A stretch of 64,000 nt of DNA from positions 1-64,000 of the forward strand of contig NZ_CANLZU010000007.1 of the NCBI RefSeq assembly GCF_947495715.1. The letters run 5' to 3'. Positions 22,996 through 36,019 of the stretch are shown here, in pieces (the first letter of the stretch is position 1; each line of letters begins with the position of its first letter). The notes below the pieces were generated by a model that was given only the letters and a program-made list of their open reading frames with translations, ran no database searches and was not told the origin of the DNA. Position numbers and translations under genes: made by a program. The stretch is from an uncultured Oceanisphaera sp. (GTDB lineage Bacteria > Pseudomonadota > Gammaproteobacteria > Enterobacterales > Aeromonadaceae).

Positions 22996-25509
22996 ATGAA
23001 ACAGGAAAATCAATTGCCCTTGTCAGGTGTCCGCGTTGTTGACTTTGGTCAGCAGATTGCCGGTCCGGCTGTTGCCATGATACTTGCCGATCTCGGCGCT
23101 ACCGTTGTTCATGTCGATCCCCCTACAGGCCCGCAATGGGATCATCCGGCCAATGCCGTTCTCAACCGGAACAAGAGCTGCCTGCGTCTGGATCTCAAAA
23201 CCGCTTCCGGGCTGGAACAGGCGTTTTCCCTGATAGATCAGGCCGATGTGGTGATCGAAAACTTCCGGCCGGGGGTAATGAAAAAGCTGGGAATAGACTT
23301 CGAACAACTGCGCACGGCACGCCCGGAACTGGTGACTCTGTCTCTCCCCGGATTTGCCAGCAATGACCAGCTGCGTCGCGAATGGAAAGCCACCGAAGCG
23401 GTGGTGGCAGCGACCTCGGGCGCCTTTACCGACATGGGCTTCAACCGGGTGCTGATGGGCCTTAACCCCAGCTTCTCTCCGCTGCCTTTGGGCTCGGCCT
23501 ATGCCACAACTCTGGCAGCCAGCTCGGTAGTCATGGCGCTACTGGCCCGGGAAAAGACCGGCCGAGGCGATACCATAGAAGTGCCCATCGCCGCCGCACT
23601 GATGGAAGGCCTGTCCTACAACTCTATCGTCATAGAGGGTATGCCGGATCGCTACAAGACCATGCGTGAAGAAGAAATCGAACGCAGAAAGGCGGCCAAT
23701 CAGCCGATGGATGTCAGCTACGAGGATCTGCAGGAATATCTCGATCCCTTCTACCGTACCTATGAATGTGCCGACGGCCGCATGTTCTATGTGGTGTGTC
23801 CGTCGCACCGCAACCATGCCAAACGCTGCCTGCAGGCGCTAGGCCTGTATGATCAGCTGGTCGCTGATGGTCTGCCAGACGTGGAAGATTTGTACCTGCC
23901 AATCGCCGAGTGGAAGGGCGAAACCTCCATCGGCGTCTACCCTCTGCCGAAGAAGTGGGCCGATATTATCTCCGTCCGGATGAAAGAAGTCTTCCTGACC
24001 AAAACCTCGACCGAATGGGGCCGGGTGTTCGGTGAAGGTCAGATCCCCGGTGCGCCTCACAGAACCACTCAAGAGTGGGTTAACGACGAGCACACCAATG
24101 CCTCCGGCCTGATTGTGGAAGTGGAAGATCCCGAGTTCGGATTGATGAAGCAGCCCGGTCCCGTCACCTGGCTGGAAGAGTCAGCGGAGCAGATGCTGTC
24201 TCCTCGTCCGAGAAAAAAGGTCAGCTTCGAGCAGGCCCTGGCCGAACTGTCTGCGGTGGCAAAGCAGGAAGTCGTTACCCGCCCCCGGGGCAAAGACATC
24301 AAGTCAGCAAGCCAGAAAGGCTGGCTGGACGGCCTGAAAGTACTGGATCTGACCAACGTCATCGCCGGGCCTCATTCCACCGCTTTTCTGGGCCGCTTCG
24401 GTGCCGATGTCATCAAACTGGACCCGGTCACTCCCTTTTATGACCCGCTGATCGGTACCCTGTTCAGCTTCCAGACCGGCATGGGCAAGAAGAGTGCCCT
24501 GGTGGACATCACCTCGCCGGAAGGCAAGGAGGCTTTCCACCGGCTGGTATGCTCTGTCGATATGGTGGTGATCAACGCTCCCGAACGCCAGATGAAACCG
24601 CTGGGGCTCGATCACGACAGCCTGCAAGCCATCAATCCTGGCGTGTTGTTCTGTCGCCTGGACTGTCTGGGTGGACCCCGTCGCGGCCCCAAGACAGACT
24701 ACATCGGCTACGACGATATCATTCAGGCCAACAGCGGTATCATGAGCCGTTTCGGTGGCCCGGAAACCCCGGAAGAACACGCTCACCTGGGCACTCTGGA
24801 TGTAAACTGCGGCTTTGCCGGCGGCCTCGGCATGGCAGTGTCGCTCTATCACCAGCTGAAAACAGGTGCCGTTTCCCGGGCCCGAACCTCGCTGTCGGCC
24901 ATCACCAATCTGGCACAGGTTTCCTTTGCCTTCGATTATCAGGGCCGTGGCCCCTTCAACGAGCCTTCGGGCCGGGAAGTGCTGGGCAACCATGCCTTGT
25001 CGCATTTCTATCAAACCGGTGATGGCTGGGTCTTCCTGGATGCCAACCCGTCCGAGCTTGATAAGTTGGCCGGAGTGGAAGGTCTGGCAGGCATCAAGGA
25101 CGCGGAAAATACGGCTGAATTCCTGACGGCAACCTTCAAGACGGCAACTTCCGACTATTGGGTGAATGTGCTGCACGCCGCCGATATTGCTGCCGCCAGG
25201 CCGCTCAGTATCGAAGAGCTGCGGGAATCATACACCCGCGAAGCCGACGGGAAAGTGGGGGCAGACAAGGGCAGCTACGCTTTCTCTGTCTACGACAACC
25301 ACCCCAGTGGCCATCGAGTGACCCAAATCGATCATTACTCGATTCGTCCTGCCGAAGCATCGGTCGTCGCCCTGACCCCGACCGAGCAGTTTGGCCATTC
25401 TACCCGCGTCATTCTGGCCGAGGTTGGTTACAGCGAAGAGGAAATCGACACCATGCTGGCCACCCGAATCGCCGGTGAAGCCTGGGGACGTGACTATCTG
25501 CCCGGCTGA
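22996..25509 (+). CDS. dddD: DMSP CoA-transferase/lyase DddD
   Basis: 837 aa, the length of DddD and twice that of a single class III CoA-transferase. Two CaiB/BaiF domains are visible: the first from LSGVRVVDFGQQIAGPAVAMILADLGATV (about 6-430), the second from LDGLKVLDLTNVIAGPHSTAFLGRFGADV (about 440-837). The Asp of GTLDVNCGF is residue 602, the position reported from memory as the catalytic nucleophile of DddD; the equivalent region of the first domain has no such motif. DddD transfers CoA to DMSP and releases dimethyl sulfide, leaving 3-hydroxypropionyl-CoA. Divergent from dddT-dddB-dddC and followed by a strong terminator. AAGGA ribosome-binding site. Carnitine CoA-transferases are single-domain, so this assignment is firm. 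Confidence 0.93.
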   Translation: MKQENQLPLSGVRVVDFGQQIAGPAVAMILADLGATVVHVDPPTGPQWDHPANAVLNRNKSCLRLDLKTASGLEQAFSLIDQADVVIENFRPGVMKKLGIDFEQLRTARPELVTLSLPGFASNDQLRREWKATEAVVAATSGAFTDMGFNRVLMGLNPSFSPLPLGSAYATTLAASSVVMALLAREKTGRGDTIEVPIAAALMEGLSYNSIVIEGMPDRYKTMREEEIERRKAANQPMDVSYEDLQEYLDPFYRTYECADGRMFYVVCPSHRNHAKRCLQALGLYDQLVADGLPDVEDLYLPIAEWKGETSIGVYPLPKKWADIISVRMKEVFLTKTSTEWGRVFGEGQIPGAPHRTTQEWVNDEHTNASGLIVEVEDPEFGLMKQPGPVTWLEESAEQMLSPRPRKKVSFEQALAELSAVAKQEVVTRPRGKDIKSASQKGWLDGLKVLDLTNVIAGPHSTAFLGRFGADVIKLDPVTPFYDPLIGTLFSFQTGMGKKSALVDITSPEGKEAFHRLVCSVDMVVINAPERQMKPLGLDHDSLQAINPGVLFCRLDCLGGPRRGPKTDYIGYDDIIQANSGIMSRFGGPETPEEHAHLGTLDVNCGFAGGLGMAVSLYHQLKTGAVSRARTSLSAITNLAQVSFAFDYQGRGPFNEPSGREVLGNHALSHFYQTGDGWVFLDANPSELDKLAGVEGLAGIKDAENTAEFLTATFKTATSDYWVNVLHAADIAAARPLSIEELRESYTREADGKVGADKGSYAFSVYDNHPSGHRVTQIDHYSIRPAEASVVALTPTEQFGHSTRVILAEVGYSEEEIDTMLATRIAGEAWGRDYLPG

Positions 25510-25554
25510 TTTTCACCCACTCTAGAAGCTGATCCGCCGGATTAGCTTCCCCAC

Positions 25555-25595
25555 ATCCTGCCAATCGGGCTAGCCCTCGATTGGCAGGATTTTTA
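25555..25595 (+). terminator. terminator of dddD
   Basis: ATCCTGCCAATCG pairs perfectly with CGATTGGCAGGAT across a 10-nt loop, followed by TTTTTAA, 45 bp after the stop. Confidence 0.93.
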
Positions 25596-25721
25596 ATATG
25601 GGTAACGGAATCGGAAACCGAGTCTCCCTCGGCAGCTTCCTATTGAGAACCCTGCTGCAGATTCGGTCAGTCCATTCGGGTTATCTTATTGGCCCATGGA
25701 CAGCAGGCTCAGGATTAGCAT

Positions 25722-26639
25722 ATGTCGAAACACCTTCACTTCCGTCGTCTCCCACCCCTGAATTCCCTCAAGGGCTTCGAGTCTACCGCGCGTTTGAACA
25801 GTGCCTCCAGGGCTGCCGAAGAATTGCATATCACACCGCCGGCCATTACCCATCAAATACAGTCTCTGGAGCAGAGTCTGGGAGTTGATCTGTTTTTACG
25901 GGTAGGCAGAAAACTGATCCTGACAGATGCAGGAAAGACACTCTATCCCTACGCTCTGCAAGCACTCAGTGAGGTGAGAAAAGGGGTGGAAGCCCTCAGC
26001 AATAACATAAACGAGCCCATGCCCCTGCGTATACAGACCTATGTCACCGCAGCCATTCGCTGGCTGGCTCCCAGAATTTCCCGCTTTCAGCAGCGTCATC
26101 CCGATATTCAGATCAAGCTGGACGGCAGCGCCAGCTGGCAATTCGACGATGAACATGAAGATGTGGGAATCATCTTTCTCGAGAGACCACCGGAAGAGGA
26201 GTTTTGCTGGCACCCACTGTTTCCCTACCAGTTAATTCCTACCTGCACTCCTGAGTTACTGAACAGGCTGAATAGCCCGGCTAGTGCCAAAAGCATCATG
26301 GAACTGCCACTGATATCGGTTCATACCGAAGAGCAGTACTGGGAAATGTGGCTGGGTTCCGCCGGTATCGGTTTCGACAAGCTGAATCGACCATTGACCG
26401 TGGATACACTGGCAAGTGCCCTGGAGATGGCTCTGAATCATGAAGGCGTGGTACTGACCAATGGACCTTTTGCACAGAGGGAGCTGCAACAGGGCAGCCT
26501 GGTACAGCCATTCGGACATAAACTGCTCCTGGGGCACTGGGGGGTAATCTACCGTAGAGATACCCCAAGATTGCAACACATCAATGCTTTTTTAGACTGG
26601 CTAACAGAAGAAACACGCCATTTACAAACCGATTGCTAA
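25722..26639 (+). CDS. LysR family regulator downstream of dddD
   Basis: 305 aa. Helix-turn-helix RRLPPLNSLKGFESTARLNSASRAAEELHITPPAITHQIQSLEQSLG at the N-terminus, then an effector domain with RWLAPRISRFQQRHPDIQIKL, typical of the GcvA-like group. It has its own spacer after the dddD terminator and precedes the hydroxyacid dehydrogenase/BCCT/aldehyde dehydrogenase module by 373 bp. It may regulate dddD, that module or both. It is clearly not a duplicate of the LysR gene at 16771-17673 (different linker and C-terminus). Confidence 0.88.
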   Translation: MSKHLHFRRLPPLNSLKGFESTARLNSASRAAEELHITPPAITHQIQSLEQSLGVDLFLRVGRKLILTDAGKTLYPYALQALSEVRKGVEALSNNINEPMPLRIQTYVTAAIRWLAPRISRFQQRHPDIQIKLDGSASWQFDDEHEDVGIIFLERPPEEEFCWHPLFPYQLIPTCTPELLNRLNSPASAKSIMELPLISVHTEEQYWEMWLGSAGIGFDKLNRPLTVDTLASALEMALNHEGVVLTNGPFAQRELQQGSLVQPFGHKLLLGHWGVIYRRDTPRLQHINAFLDWLTEETRHLQTDC

Positions 26640-27012
26640 CGCACCAGCCAAAACATGGCGACCATGTGATGTAGGATGCCGCTCCGATCTGCATCGAGCT
26701 CGCCGGCCTTCCCCCTTGTGTTGATGGAATTTCCCTGCTCAATGGCCGGATGCAGCCGGCTCCTCCTTTCCTCATACAATTCTTGCCACCCAACCCCATA
26801 CAACTCATAAAAATCAAAACCTTATAAAAACCGCCTTGCCAGATCAGCCGTCATTTAAGGAAAAGTTAATAACCGGTTAGATTTAATTCAATTGTTAATT
26901 ATTTGTTTGAATTTTAACATTCATCCATCAACCAGCAGGGCTCCAGCACGGTTGTGGGTAGATAAATCACGGACTTTTTTACAACATTTAATTGGATATA
27001 TAAGGATCGATT
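26640..27012. other. 373-bp spacer with A/T-rich inverted repeat
   Basis: No gene seen. The A/T-rich part contains AATTCAA...TTGAATT (26885-26913, 15-nt spacing), a possible LysR-type site before the 27013 module. A GTAGGATGCCGC/GGATGCAGCC-type short repeat occurs near 26670-26760. Confidence 0.5.
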
Positions 27013-27978
27013 ATGAAGATTGGATTTATCGGTTTGGGGAATGTCGGTGGCAAACTGGCCGGCAGCTTGCTGCGTAATGGTTATGATGTGACCGTGCGGG
27101 ATCTGGATCCGGGTTTGGTGAGTCAGTTCATCGATCGGGGCGCCTCCAGTGCCGGCTCACCCAAAGAGCTGGCAAAAAAGGTAGATATTATTGTCACCTG
27201 CCTTCCCTCGCCCGAGGCCTGCTCCCAGGTGATGGAAGCGGAAGACGGCATTCTGGCCGGCTTGAGCGAAGGCAAGATCTGGCTGGAAATGAGTACTACC
27301 GACGAATCCGAAATCAAGCGTATAGGGGCGCTGGTGGAAGCAAAAGGCGCCATGCCGGTAGACTGCCCGGTTTCGGGTGGCTGCCATAGAGCAGCCACCG
27401 GCAACATCTCTATTTTCGCTGGCTGTGAACGCGCCACTTTCGAAAAAGTACTGCCGGTACTGACTACCATGGGCCGCCGTATCCTGCATACGGGCCCTCT
27501 GGGTTCCGCTTCGACCCTCAAGGTAGTGACCAACTATCTCTGCACCGTCCATCTGGGAGCATTGGCAGAAGCCTTCGTGGTCGCCAAGAAACTGGGTATG
27601 GATATGAACGTCACCTACGAAGCCATCAAGGCTTCTTCCGGAAACTCCTTCGTACACGAAACCGAATCCCAGGTCATCCTCAATGGCAGCCGTGATATCA
27701 GCTTCACCATGGATTTGGTGGTCAAGGATGTAGGTCTGTTCAATGAACTGGGCAAACGCAATGAGGTGCCACTGGAAATATCCCCGGTACTGCTGAATAT
27801 CTTCAAAGATGGTCAGAACCGCTTCGGGCCGCGAGAGTTTTCTCCCAATATCATCAAACGCCTGGAACAGGCCTGCGATCTCCAGGTGCTGGGACACGGC
27901 TTCCCGGCTGAAATGGTCGATGATGAACCAGAAGAAGCGGGCTATGAGATCATCGTTGCGGGCCGCCATCACGGCTGA
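27013..27978 (+). CDS. NAD-binding 3-hydroxyacid dehydrogenase (3-hydroxyisobutyrate dehydrogenase family)
   Basis: 321 aa. The N-terminal Rossmann motif is MKIGFIGLGNVGGKLAG. The substrate motif DCPVSGGCHRAATGNISIFAGC matches the D.PVSGG..gA..GtL signature with Cys and His substitutions, and the catalytic Lys lies in STLKVVTNYL. The C-terminus is about 25 residues longer than usual. Family enzymes oxidise beta-hydroxyacids such as 3-hydroxyisobutyrate, tartronate and 3-hydroxypropionate. In this context, oxidation of 3-hydroxypropionate from DMSP to malonate semialdehyde is plausible, which would duplicate DddB. It is the first gene of a module with a BCCT carrier and an aldehyde dehydrogenase. 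Ribosome-binding site AAGGA. Confidence 0.86.
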   Translation: MKIGFIGLGNVGGKLAGSLLRNGYDVTVRDLDPGLVSQFIDRGASSAGSPKELAKKVDIIVTCLPSPEACSQVMEAEDGILAGLSEGKIWLEMSTTDESEIKRIGALVEAKGAMPVDCPVSGGCHRAATGNISIFAGCERATFEKVLPVLTTMGRRILHTGPLGSASTLKVVTNYLCTVHLGALAEAFVVAKKLGMDMNVTYEAIKASSGNSFVHETESQVILNGSRDISFTMDLVVKDVGLFNELGKRNEVPLEISPVLLNIFKDGQNRFGPREFSPNIIKRLEQACDLQVLGHGFPAEMVDDEPEEAGYEIIVAGRHHG

Positions 27979-28004
27979 ACACCGTTAACCCCTTTAGTGC
28001 TAAC

Positions 28005-28026
28005 CGGGGCGGTCGTCTCCGCCCCG
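28005..28026 (+). terminator. GC-rich hairpin between dehydrogenase and BCCT genes (weak)
   Basis: CGGGGCGG, loop TCGTCT, CCGCCCCG. There is no T run, so it is more likely an attenuator or mRNA-stabilising hairpin within the transcript than a full terminator. Confidence 0.45.
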
Positions 28027-28097
28027 AAAACACGCTGAAAATAGCGGTAACACCCTGTTAGATGTAATGTGCAACATAATAAAAATAGGGAAGAGTC

Positions 28098-29744
28098 ATG
28101 AAAAGAATAAGGAAAGTTCCATTCATACTGCCATTCGGCATCCTGTTTACCGGTATTATCGCCAATCTCGTCAATGAAGAAGCCTCCCAGGCCGTTATCA
28201 TGAAAATGAATAACTGGGTTGTCGGCGAGTTTGGCTGGTTGCTCAGTATCAGCTCCGTCCTGTTCGTCTTAACCTGTGCCGTCGCCTACTTCTCGCCCCT
28301 CGGCCATGTGCGTATCGGTGGAGAAAATGCCACCCCATTACTCTCCAAATTGAACTGGTTCTCCATCACCCTCTGCACGACCATCGCCGTCGGCTTACTG
28401 TTCTGGTCTACCGCCGAACCGATTTACCATGTCTACAGCCCGCCCGAGTCATTGGGTATTACACCGAATACGGACGAGGCAAGAAAGTTTGCCTTCTCAA
28501 CCATGTTTCTGCACTGGTCATTTACCCCCTATGCCATCTATACCATACCGGCTCTGGTATTTGCCCTGTCCTTCTATAACCTGAAAAAAGAAAAGTCCAT
28601 CGGTGGCTTCCTGTCACCCCTTTTTGGCCGCTTTACCCAGGGTATCTGGGGCCAGCTGATCGATGCAATTGCACTCTTTGCCGTTATCACCGGTATCGCT
28701 TCCGGCCTGGGCCAGGGGTTGCTGACGCTGGCCGGTGGCCTCAATAGATTTGTCGGGGTCGGCACTTCTCCTCTGGTACTCGCTATTATTGCAGCCCTGA
28801 TCATCGCCACCGTGGTGGTTTCTGCCGTCAGCGGCCTGATGAAAGGCATTCGTATCCTGTCTGATCTCAACGTGAAGTTTTTCATCGGGCTGGCTGTCTT
28901 CGTCATCGTCGTCGGCCCTACCGGATACTCATTGTCGGCCGGTGTAGATGGTTTCGGTGACTACACCACCAACTTTTTCCAGAAAAGCTTCTTTACCGGT
29001 GAGTTGGGTGATGACGAGTGGCCAAAATGGTGGACCAATTTCTACTGGGCCCAGTGGCTCACCTGGGCGCCGGTCAGTGCCCTGTTTCTCGGCCACATAG
29101 CGCGCGGCTATACGGTGCGCCAGTTTATCCTCACCGTCATGGTATTCCCCGCCCTGTTTTCCATTTCCTGGATGACCATCTTCGGGGGCATGTCCATGTA
29201 CTTCGATGAAATGTCCGGCGGCGCAGTCAAGCAGATACTGGATGAAAACGGGGTAGAAGGTATCATCTATTACATATTCGACCAGTTGCCCTTCAGTGGC
29301 ATCATCACCTTTGCCTTCCTGATCATCACCTTTGTCTCCTTCGTTACCGCTGCCGACTCCAGCACCGAGGCCATCGCAGCACTCTGTCTGAAAAGTGACA
29401 GTGAAGAAAATGAAACCATGGCGTCCACTTCCAAGACCAGTTTCTGGCTGAAAGTCATGATCGCTGGCACCATCGGCTTCGTCGCCTGGTCGATGACCTC
29501 GTTCGCCGGTATCACGGGAGTCAAGATCCTCGCCAACCTCGGTATGCTGCCCAGTCTGCTGATTGTGCTCGGTTCCATGTTTACCCTGTGGCTGATGATA
29601 GCCAGATGTACACAGGCCACACGCCCGACCACACAGGATTTACAGGTATGCATGAGCAGCAATGATGAACCTGACAATTCCCTGTTTAACAAGGCACCGA
29701 CGACCAATATGCAACTGCAGCCCTCGGCAACAATTGAACGCTGA
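28098..29744 (+). CDS. atypical BCCT family transporter
   Basis: 548 aa, about 12 membrane segments. It is BCCT by the segments CTTIAVGLLFWSTAEPIYHVYSPPES and FVTAADSSTEAIAALC. The signature region reads FYWAQWLTWAPVSALFLGHIARGYTVRQF instead of the usual WGWWIAWSPFVGxFxARISRGRT: one Trp of the substrate cage is replaced and PFVG becomes PVSA. It is closely similar to the carrier at 38069-39670 and much less so to DddT at 20682. The substrate may therefore differ from that of ordinary betaine carriers. The polar C-terminal tail is about 50 residues. It lies between a hydroxyacid dehydrogenase and an aldehyde dehydrogenase gene. Confidence 0.86.
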   Translation: MKRIRKVPFILPFGILFTGIIANLVNEEASQAVIMKMNNWVVGEFGWLLSISSVLFVLTCAVAYFSPLGHVRIGGENATPLLSKLNWFSITLCTTIAVGLLFWSTAEPIYHVYSPPESLGITPNTDEARKFAFSTMFLHWSFTPYAIYTIPALVFALSFYNLKKEKSIGGFLSPLFGRFTQGIWGQLIDAIALFAVITGIASGLGQGLLTLAGGLNRFVGVGTSPLVLAIIAALIIATVVVSAVSGLMKGIRILSDLNVKFFIGLAVFVIVVGPTGYSLSAGVDGFGDYTTNFFQKSFFTGELGDDEWPKWWTNFYWAQWLTWAPVSALFLGHIARGYTVRQFILTVMVFPALFSISWMTIFGGMSMYFDEMSGGAVKQILDENGVEGIIYYIFDQLPFSGIITFAFLIITFVSFVTAADSSTEAIAALCLKSDSEENETMASTSKTSFWLKVMIAGTIGFVAWSMTSFAGITGVKILANLGMLPSLLIVLGSMFTLWLMIARCTQATRPTTQDLQVCMSSNDEPDNSLFNKAPTTNMQLQPSATIER

Positions 29745-29791
29745 GCATGAATACACTCGAGAAAACCAATTAAGACTTCAGGAGTCATCTC

Positions 29792-31213
29792 ATGAAAGTA
29801 ATTGATTCACTCTATATCAATGGGCAATGGCAGAAAGCGCACGGCAACGACACAGTCCTGGTAACCAACCCGGCCACCGAACAGACCTGTGTCTCCATAC
29901 CAAAGGGAGACAAAGTTGATGTCAATGCCGCCGTCTCAGCCGCCCGTCATGCACTGCCCGGCTGGTCGGCGACTACGGCTCAGCACCGCGCAGAGTTGAT
30001 GTTGGCAGTTGCCTGCGAAATGGAAAATCGTTATCAGGATCTGATCGATGCCCACATGGAAACCATGGGCTGCCCACGCCATCTCGCCGGGGATCTCCAT
30101 GTAGATGCAGCCATTGAAGGGATGCGCTATTACGCCAGTCAGGCCCATATCATGGATCAGGTGGAAGAACGCGGTGAAGTGCTTATTCTGAAGGAAGCCG
30201 TCGGAGTCTGCGCCTTTATCAATCCCTGGAACTATCCCCTGCATCAATTAATCGGCAAGGTTGCCCCCGCCCTGGCCGCCGGCTGTACCATCATCGCCAA
30301 ACCGGCCGAACAGACACCGCTGCAGGATCTCATCATGGCGGAAATATTCCACAAGGTGGGTTTGCCAGCCGGTGTATTCAATCTGGTGTTTGGTTCCGGT
30401 CGTGAAATCGGCCCCTTGATGTCCAACCATCCACAGGTCGATATGGTGTCGTTTACCGGCTCCACTGCGGCAGGCATTCAGGTAGCCACCGCTGCCGCGC
30501 CGACAGTCAAGCGGGTCTGCCAGGAACTGGGTGGAAAATCGGCCCTGATTATCACCGAAGATGCGGATCTGGCAGCAGCGATACGCTACGGCGTCGAAGA
30601 TGTAATGACCAATAGCGGCCAGACCTGCAATGCCCTGACTCGCATGTACCTGCCCGCCAGTCGCTATCAGGAAGCGGTCAGCCTGGCACAGGATATTGTT
30701 CAGGAACAGAAAGTTGGCGACCCGCAAAACGAAACCGTCACCATGGGGCCACTGGCGTCCAAACGCCAGCAGGAAACGGTACTACAGTTTATCCGTCAGG
30801 GCGTTGATGAAGGAGCCCGACTGATCGCAGGGGGGGCTGACATGCCGACAGGGTTGGAGAAAGGCGCCTATGTCAGGCCGAGCATCTTTGCCGACGTCAC
30901 CCAGGAGATGAGCATAGCCCGTGAGGAAATTTTTGGCCCCGTGCTCTGTATGTTGGCCTATGACAACATTGAACAGGCGATCGAGATGGCAAATGACTCC
31001 GTGTATGGCCTCTCGTCCGGCGTCTATGCCAAAGACAAGGTCAGCGCTCTGAAAATAGCGAGGCGGCTACAGGCTGGCCAATGCTATATCCAGGGCAGCT
31101 ACTTCAATATGAATGCTCCCTTCGGCGGCTACAAACAGTCAGGCAATGGCCGGGAATGGGGCAAAGAAGCGCTACATGAATATGTCGAAACCAAAGCCAT
31201 TATCTGTGGATAG
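29792..31213 (+). CDS. NAD(P)-dependent aldehyde dehydrogenase
   Basis: 473 aa, standard ALDH superfamily. Motifs: VCAFINPWNYPLHQLIGKVAPALAAG, IIAKPAEQTPLQ, FTGSTAAGIQV, the general-base Glu in CQELGGKSA and the catalytic Cys in NSGQTCNA. The C-terminal NAPFGGYKQSGNGREWG is also typical. It belongs to the non-acylating group and is distinct from DddC at 17874. In this module it might oxidise malonate semialdehyde, betaine aldehyde or another aldehyde derived from the carrier's substrate; the sequence does not decide. Starts 47 bp after the BCCT stop, so probably co-transcribed. Ends before a bidirectional terminator. Confidence 0.87.
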   Translation: MKVIDSLYINGQWQKAHGNDTVLVTNPATEQTCVSIPKGDKVDVNAAVSAARHALPGWSATTAQHRAELMLAVACEMENRYQDLIDAHMETMGCPRHLAGDLHVDAAIEGMRYYASQAHIMDQVEERGEVLILKEAVGVCAFINPWNYPLHQLIGKVAPALAAGCTIIAKPAEQTPLQDLIMAEIFHKVGLPAGVFNLVFGSGREIGPLMSNHPQVDMVSFTGSTAAGIQVATAAAPTVKRVCQELGGKSALIITEDADLAAAIRYGVEDVMTNSGQTCNALTRMYLPASRYQEAVSLAQDIVQEQKVGDPQNETVTMGPLASKRQQETVLQFIRQGVDEGARLIAGGADMPTGLEKGAYVRPSIFADVTQEMSIAREEIFGPVLCMLAYDNIEQAIEMANDSVYGLSSGVYAKDKVSALKIARRLQAGQCYIQGSYFNMNAPFGGYKQSGNGREWGKEALHEYVETKAIICG

Positions 31214-31313
31214 AATGGCACTGCCGTATTCGTTTTAGCCCACAATAAGCTACCTATGGGACAGGTGTCCTTTACCTTGCAACAGTGGCCGCACCTTAAA
31301 TCTGAAAACGACG

Positions 31314-31344
31314 AAAAAAAAGCAGCTCCGAGAGCTGCTTTTTT
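31314..31344. terminator. bidirectional terminator between aldehyde dehydrogenase and gyrB
   Basis: An A run, GCAGCTC, loop CGA, GAGCTGC, then a T run. Suited to stop transcription from both sides. Confidence 0.92.
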
Positions 31345-31386
31345 ATTTTCCTGTCTGAAAGAACAGTCCCTAAAGATTGAACCGGA

Positions 31387-34900
<3,514 letters not shown>

Positions 34901-34902
34901 GC

Positions 34903-36006
34903 TTACAATCGCATCGGCATCACCACGTACAGGGCGTCCCCGCTGTCTTCCGCCTCGACCAGACCACTGCTGCTGGCATCCTTGAGGCTGACCTTGACCT
35001 TGTCGGACTTGAGGGTACCGAGCACGTCCAGCACATAGGAGACGTTGAAGCCGATTTCCAGATCCGTGCCCTGGTAATCCACATCCAGCACCTCTTCCGC
35101 TTCTTCCTGCTCCGGGTTGTTGGCGGTGATTTTCAGCACCTGATCCTTCATGTTCAGCCGCACGCCACGGAATTTCTCGTTCGACAGAATCGCCGCCCGG
35201 GAAAAGGCCTGGCGCAGTTCTTCACGGCCGCAGATCAGGGTCTTGTCGCACTCGCGCGGCAGCACCCGGCGATAATCCGGGAAACGACCGTCTACCAGCT
35301 TGGAGGTGAAGATAAAACCGGAGGTCACCGCGCGAATGTTGCTTTTGCCGATTTGCAGCCGTACATCCTGATCTTCGTGCTCGAGCAGCTTGACCAGCTC
35401 CAGCACCCCCTTGCGCGGCACTATCACCTGCTGGGCCGGCAACTCGTCGGCCAGCAACTGACGCTGACAGGTGGCCAGACGGTGGCCGTCGGTGGCCACG
35501 GTGCGCAGCCACTGGCCGTCGGTTTCAAACAGCATGCCGTTGAGGTAATAGCGCACGTCCTGAATGGCCATCGAGAACTGGGTCGATTCAATCAGCTTCT
35601 TCAGTGCCAGCTGGTTGATATCGAATTCCAGCTCGGAGCTCCATTCTTCGATATTGGGAAAGTCTTCCGCCGCCAGGGTGGACAGGTTGAAACGGCTGCG
35701 CCCGGAACGCAGGATCAGCCGCTCGCCTTCCAGGGTAAATTTCAGCTCGGCGCCATCGGGCAGACCCCGGCAGATATCCAGCATCTTGCGCGCCGGCACC
35801 GTGGTGCGACCCGCAGTTACCGAGCCCTGCAGCTCGACCCGTGCCACCATTTCGACTTCGGTGTCGGTACCGGTCATCGACAGGGCGTCGTTCTCGACGC
35901 TGAGCAGAATATTGTTGAGGATCGGCAGATTGGGGCGGCCCCCCAGGGCACTGGATACCAATTGCAGGGGTCGCAGTATCGCTTCGCGGCTGATGGTAAA
36001 CTGCAT
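34903..36006 (-). CDS. dnaN: DNA polymerase III beta sliding clamp
   Basis: 367 aa, three repeated clamp domains. The N-terminus MQFTISREAILRPLQLVSSALGGRPNLPILNNILL and the C-terminal ALYVVMPMRL match DnaN. The dimeric ring tethers polymerase III to DNA and recruits many repair proteins. Lies 13 bp after dnaA in the conserved order. Confidence 0.97.
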   Translation of the reverse strand: MQFTISREAILRPLQLVSSALGGRPNLPILNNILLSVENDALSMTGTDTEVEMVARVELQGSVTAGRTTVPARKMLDICRGLPDGAELKFTLEGERLILRSGRSRFNLSTLAAEDFPNIEEWSSELEFDINQLALKKLIESTQFSMAIQDVRYYLNGMLFETDGQWLRTVATDGHRLATCQRQLLADELPAQQVIVPRKGVLELVKLLEHEDQDVRLQIGKSNIRAVTSGFIFTSKLVDGRFPDYRRVLPRECDKTLICGREELRQAFSRAAILSNEKFRGVRLNMKDQVLKITANNPEQEEAEEVLDVDYQGTDLEIGFNVSYVLDVLGTLKSDKVKVSLKDASSSGLVEAEDSGDALYVVMPMRL

Positions 36007-36019
36007 GGGGTTCTCCGAT

